The notes beneath the pieces are model-generated. The model was not told the DNA's origin and ran no database searches. It worked only from the letters and a program-made list of their open reading frames with translations. The translations under genes were made by a program, and so were the position numbers. This document shows positions 1 through 6,244 of a stretch of DNA of 7,772 nucleotides, one piece after another (the stretch's first letter is position 1; every line of letters begins with the position of its first letter). Source of the stretch: JAICNG01 sp035765135 (GTDB taxonomy: Bacteria; Gemmatimonadota; Gemmatimonadetes; Gemmatimonadales; Gemmatimonadaceae); contig DASTYE010000190.1 in assembly GCA_035765135.1 (NCBI GenBank), positions 1-7,772 of the forward strand, written 5' to 3'.

Positions 1-62
1 TGCGGCCATCTGCGGTTCCTCGGCCTCCTATCCCAAAGGCAGAAGTAGTGCCTAGTTTCTGA

Positions 63-140
63 ACCGAAACCCGACTGCATCGCGAGGAGCCCATCGCCAC
101 GCATCACCACCACGATCACGGCGCCCACGGCCATCACCAC
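63..140 (+). other. In-frame histidine-rich N-terminal extension of the CDF transporter
   Basis: The reading frame of the transporter stays open back to a TGA at 60-62. The stretch 102-140 encodes nine histidines among 13 codons, and two more His follow at 144 and 150. Such His-rich cytosolic tails are usual at the N-terminus of CzcD/ZitB-type zinc exporters, so this part is probably translated. No ATG, GTG or TTG lies in frame between 63 and 141. A purine-rich GAGGAG at 84-89 looks like a Shine-Dalgarno sequence, and the codon ATC at 93 would give Met/Ile-Ala-Thr followed by the His run. The spacing of 3 nt is short. Other candidates are CTG at 75 and ACG at 99. A base error turning ATG into ATC would also explain it. 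Confidence 0.55.
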
Positions 141-1025
141 GTGCATTCGCACGGCGATGCGCGCGATCAGCTTCGGCGCCTGCGGTTTGCGCTCATCATC
201 ACCGCCACGTTTCTCCTGGCGGAGGTGGTCGGTGGCATCGTCTCCAACTCCCTCGCGCTGCTCGCCGATGCGGGCCACATGCTCGCCGATGTCGCGGCGC
301 TCGTGCTCTCGCTCTTCGTCGCCTGGTTCAGCCGTCAGCCTCACGAGCCGCGACGAACCTATGGCTATCTCCGGTGGGAAATACTGGCGGCATTTCTCAA
401 CGGCGCCACGCTGCTTCTCATCTCGACGTGGATCGCCATCGAAGCGGTCCTGCGCCTTCGCAGTCCCGAGCCGGTCGAAAGTGGCATCATGCTGGGAGTC
501 GCGGTCGCCGGCATCATCGCCAACATCGCCGCCGCCTACGTCCTGCATCCCGCGAAGGAAACCAGCCTCAATCTGCGTGGCGCATATCTCCACGTCGTGA
601 GCGACTTGCTCGGATCGGTCGCGACCGTCGTCGCTGCGCTGCTGGTGCGGTTCACCGGCTGGCTCGCCGCTGATCCCGTCGTGTCGGTGCTGATGACGAT
701 CCTTATTGTACGTGGGGCCTGGCGACTGGTGCGCGAATCGGTGGATGTGCTCCTCGAGTCGACGCCGGCGCACATCTCGGTCGGTGCTGTGCGCAATCAG
801 CTCGAGGCCATTCCCGGGATCGAGTCAGTGCATGATCTCCACGTGTGGAGCGTGACGTCCGGCGTCATCGCCATGAGCGTCCATGCCATCGTCCGCGAGC
901 CCGAGCGCCACCAGCACGTATTAGAGCACGTTCACGATGCAATGCTGCTCTTCGGCATTCAGCACGTGACCGTACAGCTCGAGCGCCGCGAAATGTACGA
1001 GCGCGAGCTGCATTTGCACCCCTGA
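141..1025 (+). CDS. Cation diffusion facilitator zinc/cobalt/cadmium exporter (CzcD/ZitB type)
   Basis: This is an inner-membrane antiporter that moves Zn2+ (possibly Co2+ or Cd2+) out of the cytoplasm in exchange for protons. Numbering is from the GTG at 141. Six hydrophobic segments lie between about residues 15 and 193. The metal site is visible as D43-H46-D50 in LADAGHMLAD (TM2) and H151-D155 in HVVSD (TM5), the residue pattern of zinc-selective family members. A conserved block TYGYLRWEILAAFLN follows TM2. The C-terminal cytosolic domain (about 205-294) contains HDLHVWSVTSG at 231-241, typical of the family, and ends His-rich. Length is normal for the family. GTG at 141 is the first standard start codon but has no ribosome binding site, and the His-rich frame continues upstream, so the real start is probably near 93. 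It appears to be a single-gene unit. Family assignment is secure; metal specificity is inferred. Confidence 0.93.
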   Translation: MHSHGDARDQLRRLRFALIITATFLLAEVVGGIVSNSLALLADAGHMLADVAALVLSLFVAWFSRQPHEPRRTYGYLRWEILAAFLNGATLLLISTWIAIEAVLRLRSPEPVESGIMLGVAVAGIIANIAAAYVLHPAKETSLNLRGAYLHVVSDLLGSVATVVAALLVRFTGWLAADPVVSVLMTILIVRGAWRLVRESVDVLLESTPAHISVGAVRNQLEAIPGIESVHDLHVWSVTSGVIAMSVHAIVREPERHQHVLEHVHDAMLLFGIQHVTVQLERREMYERELHLHP

Positions 1026-1032
1026 ACGGGCG

Positions 1033-1053
1033 GTTCGGTCGGCTCGACCGGAC
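1033..1053 (+). terminator. Hairpin after the CDF gene, possible terminator
   Basis: Bases 1033-1041 pair with 1045-1053 around a GCT loop, giving nine pairs including one G-T wobble. It begins 8 nt after the transporter stop codon. There is no T-tract after it, so it is at best a weak or Rho-assisted terminator. Confidence 0.35.
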
Positions 1054-1124
1054 GGATTGTCCATCCACTCGTCAGGCTGGCCGGTTCGCGTTCGCTGGTG
1101 ACTGTGTCGCGCGTCACGCGTCCT

Positions 1125-1133
1125 TGAGATACT
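1125..1133 (+). promoter_or_regulatory. Possible extended -10 promoter for the 1150-3182 gene pair
   Basis: TG at 1125-1126, one base, then GATACT at 1128-1133 fits an extended -10 pattern (four of six bases match TATAAT). Transcription would start near 1140, about 10 nt before the ATG at 1150. That agrees with the lack of a Shine-Dalgarno sequence there. No convincing -35 box is present. This is weak evidence in GC-rich DNA. Confidence 0.25.
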
Positions 1134-1149
1134 CTCGCTCCCTTGGCGC

Positions 1150-1614
1150 ATGCACGAGCTGCGAATCGCGAAAGACCGGTGTTCGGTAGTGCTGTCTCTC
1201 GTGGGTGGCGAGACGATCAGCGGGGCGATGTTCGTCCAGCACGCGGACGAGGTCGCGACGCGGCGTGAGAGCGCCCGCGACGTTCTGAACTCCGCCGAGC
1301 CGTTCTTCCCGATCGAAACACCGTCCGGTGACACGCTCCTCATCGCCAAGGATCGCGTCGTCGAGGTGTGCGCGGAGCTGCCGGAGGACACCGATGAGCT
1401 ACGGCGCGCGAGCGCGCGCACGGCGCTGCTCGACATCGTCCTCTCCGGCGGCGTCGTGCGCTCGGGCCAGGTGCTGCTCGAGATGCCCTCGGATCAACCG
1501 CGCCTGCTCGATTTTTTCAACCGGCTGTCGGAGCGGTTCCTCGTGCTCTATGCCGATGACGGGACACGACTGGTCAATCGCGCGCTCATCGAGCGCGTGC
1601 TTCCTCGAGACTGA
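1150..1614 (+). CDS. Uncharacterised protein with two copies of a ~60-residue module
   Basis: I do not recognise a named family with confidence. The 154-residue product is soluble, acidic, and lacks a signal peptide or membrane segment. It consists of two related halves, residues 11-73 and 92-150. Each half has a hydrophobic strand, a Gly-Gly pair (19-20; 100-101), Ser-Gly (24-25; 105-106), a D-x-x-N helix (DVLN 44-47; DFFN 121-124), a Phe-containing strand (51-55; 130-133), a turn with Gly, and a closing V-x-x-V or I-E-R-V strand. The pattern suggests a small beta-barrel-like module present twice. The ATG at 1150 is used because module one begins 10 residues later, although no ribosome binding site is visible. 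The stop overlaps the ATG of the PilT-like gene by one base (TGATG), so the two are almost certainly co-transcribed and translationally coupled. A role with that ATPase is inferred from this only. Confidence 0.8.
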   Translation: MHELRIAKDRCSVVLSLVGGETISGAMFVQHADEVATRRESARDVLNSAEPFFPIETPSGDTLLIAKDRVVEVCAELPEDTDELRRASARTALLDIVLSGGVVRSGQVLLEMPSDQPRLLDFFNRLSERFLVLYADDGTRLVNRALIERVLPRD

Positions 1615-3182
1615 TGCCTCAACTCGATCGCTTTCTTGCCGTCCTCGTGACGAATCACGGAACGGCGTTGCACCTCGTGACTGATGACGTCGCCCGGCTC
1701 GAGATCGGCGGCGTGCCACGCCCGATCACCAAGCAGGCGTTCAGCGCCGCCCAGGTGCGCACGCTGCTGCGGGAGATCGCGACGCCCGAGGCTGCCAGGC
1801 AGCTCGATCGCGGCTGCGACGCGAGCTTCGCCTATACCTGCGCCGATGGCGCGTTCGCGGTCACCGCGACCGTCGCCGGCGAGCGATTGACAGCGACGAT
1901 CGTGCCTGACGAGTCGGCCGCGATCCGCACGCCCGTGGCCCCGGAGGCGAACGGGCAGTCGAACGGCGCGGCCCGCCCGCTGACGATGGAAACCGCGGCC
2001 GTCCCCGGCACCGAAGACATCGATGCGGCCCGCGTCGAGGTCGAGACGCTGCTCCGACAGCTCGTCCAGAAGAGCGGCTCCGATCTCCACCTTCGCGTCG
2101 GCGAGCCACCCATCATTCGCATGGATGGGGAGATGACCCGGCTCGAAAGCCTCCCCGTGCTGACGAACGAACGGCTCGAGGCGATGCTGCTCGCGATCAT
2201 GCCCGATCGCAATCGGCGCGAGTACGCCGAGCTCAATGACACCGACTTCGCCTACGAGATCACCGGCGTCGCACGCTTTCGGTGCAATGCCCTCCGCGAT
2301 CGCAAGGGCGCGGGCGCCGTGGCCCGCGTCATCCCGGCGCAGGTCGTCACCGCCGACCAACTCGGTCTCTCCAACGAGGTGCAGCAGCTCTGCTACCTCA
2401 CCAAGGGACTGGTGCTCGTCACCGGACCCACCGGCTCCGGCAAGTCGACGACCCTGTGCGCCCTGGTCGATCTCGTCAATCGCGCACGGTCCGAGCACAT
2501 CATCACGATCGAGGACCCGATCGAGTTCGTGCACCCGAACAAGCGCTGCATCATCACGCAGCGGCAAGTTGGCGTCCACACCTCGTCCTTCAAGCACGCG
2601 CTGCGCGCGGCGCTCCGCGAGGACCCGGACATCGTGCTCGTCGGTGAGCTACGCGACCTGGAGACGATGTCGATCGCGATCGAGACGGCCGAGACCGGTC
2701 ACCTCGTCTTCGGAACGCTCCACACCACCACCGCCGCCAGCACCATCGATCGCATCATCGACCAGTTCCCGCCCGACCGTCAGGAACAGATTCGTGTGAT
2801 GCTCTCGGAGTCGCTCAAGGGCGTGATCTCGCAGACGCTCTGCAAGCGCATAGGCGGAGGTCGCGTCGCGGCTCGCGAGATCCTGCTGTCGATTCCCGCG
2901 GTGTCGAACCTGATCCGTGAAGGAAAGACCTTCCAGATCCCCTCGATCATGCAGACGTCCCGCCGCCTCGGCATGGTGACGCTCAACGATGCGCTGCTCG
3001 AGCTGGTGGACAAGCAGCAGGTGGAGCCTCGTGAGGCATACATGAAGGCGGTGGACAAGCTCGTGTTCGCCAACATGCTCAAGCAGCGGGGCCATGAGCT
3101 CCCCTGGCTGGAAATGAGCGAGCCTGCCGCCGTGCCCGCCCCCGCGAAGACTGCACCGCGAGCGGCGGGGGCCAAGCGGTGA
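1614..3182 (+). CDS. pilT: Type IV pilus retraction ATPase, PilT family, with duplicated N-terminal domain
   Basis: PilT is a hexameric cytoplasmic ATPase that drives disassembly and retraction of type IV pili, powering twitching motility and DNA uptake. The core is complete: PAS-like N-domain at about 141-242, Walker A GPTGSGKST at 271-279, Asp box IITIEDPIEF at 296-305, Walker B region DPDIVLVGELRD at 337-348 with the usual catalytic Glu at 345, His box TGHLVFGTLH at 361-370, and a version of the AIRNLIRE retraction motif at 429-436 (AVSNLIRE), which points to PilT and not to the assembly ATPase PilB. The protein is 522 residues, while ordinary PilT is roughly 340-370. The excess is mainly residues 1-140, whose first ~98 residues look like a second copy of the N-domain, joined by a linker (about 100-138). 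The end is an Ala/Pro-rich tail. Its start overlaps the preceding stop. No other pilus genes lie in the window. Confidence 0.92.
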   Translation: MPQLDRFLAVLVTNHGTALHLVTDDVARLEIGGVPRPITKQAFSAAQVRTLLREIATPEAARQLDRGCDASFAYTCADGAFAVTATVAGERLTATIVPDESAAIRTPVAPEANGQSNGAARPLTMETAAVPGTEDIDAARVEVETLLRQLVQKSGSDLHLRVGEPPIIRMDGEMTRLESLPVLTNERLEAMLLAIMPDRNRREYAELNDTDFAYEITGVARFRCNALRDRKGAGAVARVIPAQVVTADQLGLSNEVQQLCYLTKGLVLVTGPTGSGKSTTLCALVDLVNRARSEHIITIEDPIEFVHPNKRCIITQRQVGVHTSSFKHALRAALREDPDIVLVGELRDLETMSIAIETAETGHLVFGTLHTTTAASTIDRIIDQFPPDRQEQIRVMLSESLKGVISQTLCKRIGGGRVAAREILLSIPAVSNLIREGKTFQIPSIMQTSRRLGMVTLNDALLELVDKQQVEPREAYMKAVDKLVFANMLKQRGHELPWLEMSEPAAVPAPAKTAPRAAGAKR

Positions 3183-3196
3183 ACGGCAAAGCCGTT
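3182..3196. terminator. Short hairpin spanning two convergent stop codons
   Basis: AACGGC, an AAA loop and GCCGTT form a six-pair hairpin that starts on the last base of the PilT stop codon and ends inside the stop codon of the convergent BON gene (TAA on the minus strand, 3195-3197). Only 12 bases separate the two genes. There is no T-tract on either side, so a bidirectional terminator function is a guess. Confidence 0.35.
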
Positions 3197-3851
3197 ACTC
3201 GCTGCGCTCGCTCTCGACAGTAATCTCCGACTTGACGCCCCTCACCCCGGCAACTTCCCAGGCGTCGTCGGTCGCGTATCTCACTTCCTCCTGGCTCGGA
3301 AGCGTCCCGCGAAGTGTGACTACTCCATCCTCGACGTCCACCGCGATGCGCTGCGCGTCCACCCAGGTGTCGTAGAAGAGCGCTTCCTCGACTTCGGTTC
3401 TCAGCTCGCCGTCATCCCGCCGGATCGCCTCGAGCCGCTGTGAGTACGGCCCACGGGCGTACCGCCGGGGGCCGTAGATCCTTCCCTGGAGCTGTGCCTG
3501 CGTGACGTAGAAGCTGCGCGAGTGCCGGAGAACACCTTGGCCGCCGTACAGGTGCGGGATGCGGGGCTGCGTGGGATCCACCTCGGGAGCGTTCTCGACC
3601 GTCTGCGCTGCCTCGAACATGCCTGGCTCCTCTCGCCAGCCGCCCGCCGCGGCATCCACCGCCGTGTGGGTCGGATCTTCGGGCGCGGGACCTCGCGGGT
3701 GATCGCCATGCTGTGCCCCGCGTGGCCGGTCGTATTCCTCACGTGCAGCGTATCCGTAACCGCCGAGCACCTCACCCCCTCGCATGTAGTCGTGTCCATA
3801 TCCACGGCCGAGGGGGTACTCCGTTCGCCCAGCTTCGTCACGCTGTTCCAT
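3195..3851 (-). CDS. BON-domain protein with Gly/Tyr/Arg-rich N-terminal region
   Basis: The 218-residue product has one BON domain at about residues 150-213. The match shows the typical order: an N-terminal helix (LRTEVEEALFYDTWVDA), then I-x-V-x-V-x-x-GVVTLRGTLPS, then an E/R/A-rich helix and V-x-GVRGVKSEITV. BON domains bind lipids or other hydrophobic ligands and occur in OsmY-like stress and envelope proteins. Residues 1-149 are probably disordered, rich in Gly, Tyr, Arg and Pro. No signal peptide is visible, so a cytosolic location is likely. The start at 3851 is chosen over an upstream ATG at 3905 because GGAGG (complement of 3858-3862) lies 6 nt before it. The gene is convergent with pilT and divergent from typA, 106 bases away. 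The exact role is unknown. Confidence 0.85.
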   Translation of the reverse strand: MEQRDEAGRTEYPLGRGYGHDYMRGGEVLGGYGYAAREEYDRPRGAQHGDHPRGPAPEDPTHTAVDAAAGGWREEPGMFEAAQTVENAPEVDPTQPRIPHLYGGQGVLRHSRSFYVTQAQLQGRIYGPRRYARGPYSQRLEAIRRDDGELRTEVEEALFYDTWVDAQRIAVDVEDGVVTLRGTLPSQEEVRYATDDAWEVAGVRGVKSEITVESERSE

Positions 3852-3857
3852 GGCGCA

Positions 3858-3862
3858 CCTCC
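3858..3862 (-). promoter_or_regulatory. Ribosome binding site that fixes the BON gene start
   Basis: On the minus strand GGAGG is followed by six bases and the ATG at 3849-3851. This is the strongest Shine-Dalgarno match for the gene and sits inside the longer upstream reading frame, which argues that the extra 18 codons are not translated. Confidence 0.75.
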
Positions 3863-3918
3863 AGCGAATGAGACATGCGCACGAACGCCGCACCGTCCGT
3901 GCCATATACCCGTCGCGC

Positions 3919-3948
3919 TTGTAGGCGGGACGGGAGTCCGGGTATCTT
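3919..3948 (+). promoter_or_regulatory. Candidate typA promoter giving a nearly leaderless mRNA
   Basis: TTGTAG at 3919-3924 and TATCTT at 3943-3948 are separated by 18 bases and resemble housekeeping -35 and -10 boxes. Initiation 6-8 bases downstream would fall at about 3955, three bases before the typA ATG. No Shine-Dalgarno sequence precedes that ATG, which fits leaderless or near-leaderless translation. Confidence 0.4.
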
Positions 3949-3957
3949 TATCGGTCT

Positions 3958-5793
3958 ATGCAGATTCGCAACATCGCGATCATCGCGCACGTCGATCACG
4001 GCAAGACGACGCTCGTCGACAAGATGCTGCGCCAGGCAGGCGCGTTCCGGGAAAACCAGATCGTGCAGGAGCGCGTGATGGATTCCAACCCCCTGGAGCG
4101 TGAACGGGGAATTACCATCCTGGCGAAGAATACCTCCATCAGATGGGGGGGCGTCAAGATCAATATCGTCGATACGCCCGGCCACGCCGATTTCGGCGGG
4201 GAGGTCGAGCGCATCCTCCGCATGGTTGACGGAGTGCTGCTGGTCGTCGACGCCTTCGATGGACCCATGCCCCAGACGCGTTTCGTCCTGCGCAAGGCGC
4301 TCGGGCTCGGGCGACGCCCCATCGTGGTGATCAACAAGATCGATCGGCCGGGTGCCGATCCGCTTCGCGTGCACGACGAGGTGCTCGATCTTTTCATCGA
4401 GCTCGAAGCCGATGATGCGCAGCTCGACGCACCGGTCGTCTACGCCTCGGCGCGCGATGGGACCGCCACGCTCGATCTCGACGAGCCGCTCACCGACTTG
4501 AGGCCGCTCTTCCAGTCGATCATCGATCACGTGCCTGCGCCGACAGGCGATCCGACGCAGCCGTTCCAGATGCTCGTGTCGACCATCGACTATTCGCCGT
4601 ACCTCGGCCGCCTGGGTATTGGGAGGATCGAGCGGGGGACCGTGCACCTCGGCGACCAGGTCGCGCTGCTTCCCCTCGAAGTCTCGCGTCCCATCGAGCA
4701 GGCGCGCGTGACCAGGCTCTTCGGATTCGAGGGGCTGGAGCGCGTCGAGCTTCAGTCGGCGCCAGCGGGCGAGATCGTCTGCCTCGCCGGGCTGGAAGGC
4801 GTCGAGATCGGACTCACCGTGGCCGATGTGGAGCACCCCGACCGGCTCGAGGGAATCGCCGTCGAGGAGCCGACGATCTCCGTCGACGTGATCGTCAACA
4901 ACTCCCCCTTCGCTGGGAAGGAAGGGAAGTTCGTCACGTCACGGCAGATCCGGGAGCGACTCTACCGCGAGCTGGAGCGCAACGTCGCGCTGCGCGTGGA
5001 GGACACGGATTCCACCGACACGTGGAAAGTCTCCGGGCGAGGCGAGCTGCATCTGTCGATCCTGATGGAGACGATGCGGCGCGAAGGGTACGAGTTTCAG
5101 GTGTCGCGACCGCGCGTGATCACGCGAGAGGGACCTCGTGGCGAGCTGCTCGAGCCCTACGAGGAGCTGGCGATCGACCTCCCCGAGGAATACCTCGGCG
5201 CGGTGATGGAGAAGCTCGGTCCCAGGCGCGCCGAGATGATCGAGATGAAGAATCCCGGCCAGGGGATGGTGCGATTGTTGTATCGCATTCCGGCCCGCGG
5301 ATTGTTCGGCTATCGCTCGGAGTTTCTCACCGACACACGGGGCACCGGCATCCTCCATCATCGCTTCCTGGATTACGGCCCCTGGGCCGGCCCTCTGGCC
5401 GGTCGCAAGCGCGGAACGTACGTCTCAATGGAGAATGGCGTGGCGGTGGCGTTCGCGCTGTTCAATCTGTCGGAGCGGTCCACGATGTTCGTGACGCCGG
5501 GGACGCCAGTGTACGAAGGGATGATCATCGGGGAGAACTCGAGGCCGGGCGACCTCGACGTCAACCCGACGAAGGAGAAGAAGCTGACCAACATGCGGAC
5601 GACCGCGAGCGACGAGAACATTCAGCTGGAGCCGCCGCGGGAGTTGACTTTGGAAGGCGCCCTTGAGTACATCGAGGACGACGAGCTCATCGAGATTACG
5701 CCCCAGTCGATTCGCTTGCGCAAGCGGATGCTGAAGGCGAACGATCGGAAGCGGCTCAGTCGAGAGGCGAAGCGCGAGCGCGCGTTGCTGTAA
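3958..5793 (+). CDS. typA: Ribosome-associated translational GTPase TypA/BipA
   Basis: TypA/BipA is an EF-G-like GTPase that binds the 70S ribosome and supports 50S assembly and growth at low temperature or under stress. The 611-residue length is normal and the gene looks intact. Visible GTPase motifs: G1 AHVDHGKT (10-17), G2 RGITI (50-54), G3 DTPGH (72-76), G4 NKID (126-129) and a G5-like YASA (162-165). A beta-barrel domain follows (about 205-295), then EF-G domain III/V-like parts including GRGELHLSILMETMRREGYE (360-379). The C-terminal region specific to TypA carries GTPVYEGMIIGENSRPGDL and a basic tail. ATG at 3958 is chosen because the G1 loop follows at the usual distance; there is no clear ribosome binding site. 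It is divergent from the BON gene and is followed after 33 bases by the polyacidic gene, with no terminator between. Confidence 0.97.
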   Translation: MQIRNIAIIAHVDHGKTTLVDKMLRQAGAFRENQIVQERVMDSNPLERERGITILAKNTSIRWGGVKINIVDTPGHADFGGEVERILRMVDGVLLVVDAFDGPMPQTRFVLRKALGLGRRPIVVINKIDRPGADPLRVHDEVLDLFIELEADDAQLDAPVVYASARDGTATLDLDEPLTDLRPLFQSIIDHVPAPTGDPTQPFQMLVSTIDYSPYLGRLGIGRIERGTVHLGDQVALLPLEVSRPIEQARVTRLFGFEGLERVELQSAPAGEIVCLAGLEGVEIGLTVADVEHPDRLEGIAVEEPTISVDVIVNNSPFAGKEGKFVTSRQIRERLYRELERNVALRVEDTDSTDTWKVSGRGELHLSILMETMRREGYEFQVSRPRVITREGPRGELLEPYEELAIDLPEEYLGAVMEKLGPRRAEMIEMKNPGQGMVRLLYRIPARGLFGYRSEFLTDTRGTGILHHRFLDYGPWAGPLAGRKRGTYVSMENGVAVAFALFNLSERSTMFVTPGTPVYEGMIIGENSRPGDLDVNPTKEKKLTNMRTTASDENIQLEPPRELTLEGALEYIEDDELIEITPQSIRLRKRMLKANDRKRLSREAKRERALL

Positions 5794-5812
5794 CCAATCG
5801 AACCATTTCTGC

Positions 5813-5818
5813 AAGGAG
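5813..5818 (+). promoter_or_regulatory. Ribosome binding site of the polyacidic protein gene
   Basis: AAGGAG lies 8 bases before the ATG at 5827. This strong, well-spaced site is the main non-compositional evidence that the low-complexity reading frame is a real gene and gives its strand. Confidence 0.75.
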
Positions 5819-5826
5819 ATCGGGGC

Positions 5827-6162
5827 ATGTCAGGCGAGTTCGAGTCGTTGCCAGCGGCGCAGGCGCGTGGGCGCGACGACGACGACCTGGACGTGGAGCC
5901 TCTCGACGAGGATGATCTCGACGATGAGGATGATGACGAGGAGGATGACGACGAGCTCGACGACGATGAGTTCGACGACGAGTTCGATCTCGATGAAGAC
6001 GACGAGGACGACGACGACCTCGACGAGGACGATGATGATCTCGACGATGACGAGGATGAGGACGACCTCGACATCGATGACGATCTGATCGAGCTCGACG
6101 ACGAGTACGATGATGAGGATGAGCACCGGCCACGGCCGGGGCATCCGCGCTACGAGGAGTGA
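5827..6162 (+). CDS. Highly acidic low-complexity protein (about 63% Asp+Glu)
   Basis: I recognise no family. The 111-residue product contains roughly 49 Asp and 21 Glu. The acidic tract runs from about residue 17 to 98 and is broken only by single Leu, Phe, Ile, Val or Tyr residues spaced about every 3-8 positions. A short N-terminal part (SGEFESLPAAQARGR) and a basic, Pro-rich tail (HRPRPGHPRYEE) flank it. There is no signal peptide, so it should be cytosolic and disordered. Possible roles known for such proteins are DNA mimicry, binding of basic ribosomal or nucleoid proteins, or divalent cation buffering; none can be chosen from sequence. It follows typA by 33 bases without a terminator and has a strong ribosome binding site, so it may be in the same transcript and share a ribosome-related role. 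Opposite-strand frames here are by-products of the GAY/GAG repeats. Confidence 0.75.
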   Translation: MSGEFESLPAAQARGRDDDDLDVEPLDEDDLDDEDDDEEDDDELDDDEFDDEFDLDEDDEDDDDLDEDDDDLDDDEDEDDLDIDDDLIELDDEYDDEDEHRPRPGHPRYEE

Positions 6163-6170
6163 GCAGCGCC

Positions 6171-6194
6171 GGGGTCGGGGGGTCGAGGGGTCAC
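6171..6194 (+). repeat. Three tandem copies of a GGGGTCNN octamer
   Basis: GGGGTCGG, then GGGGTCGA, then GGGGTCAC lie head to tail in the 82-base gap between the polyacidic gene and the lipoprotein gene. The core resembles the TCAGGGG heptamers found after the lipoprotein gene (from 6432), so both may come from the same kind of short-repeat activity. Confidence 0.7.
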
Positions 6195-6244
6195 GGTTTC
6201 GTCGGCAGGTGGTGCAGGATTACGTCGGGGAGCATGGAGGAGCG

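Noticed and set aside
1548..2597. Long minus-strand open frame of 349 codons across the pilT N-terminal half
   Set aside because: It lies opposite a clear PilT coding region, has no family-like motifs, and is a usual by-product of GC-rich codon use.
3522..4103. Plus-strand frame of 193 codons overlapping the BON gene and the start of typA
   Set aside because: It lies antisense to the BON gene and out of frame with typA, and shows no domain-like pattern.
5622..6144. Minus-strand frames rich in Ser or in Val/Ile opposite the acidic gene
   Set aside because: They are the reverse reading of GAY/GAG codon runs; only the plus frame has a strong ribosome binding site.
6171..6190. G-quadruplex
   Set aside because: Only three close G-runs are present; the next upstream G-run is about 30 bases away, so a stable three-tier structure is doubtful.
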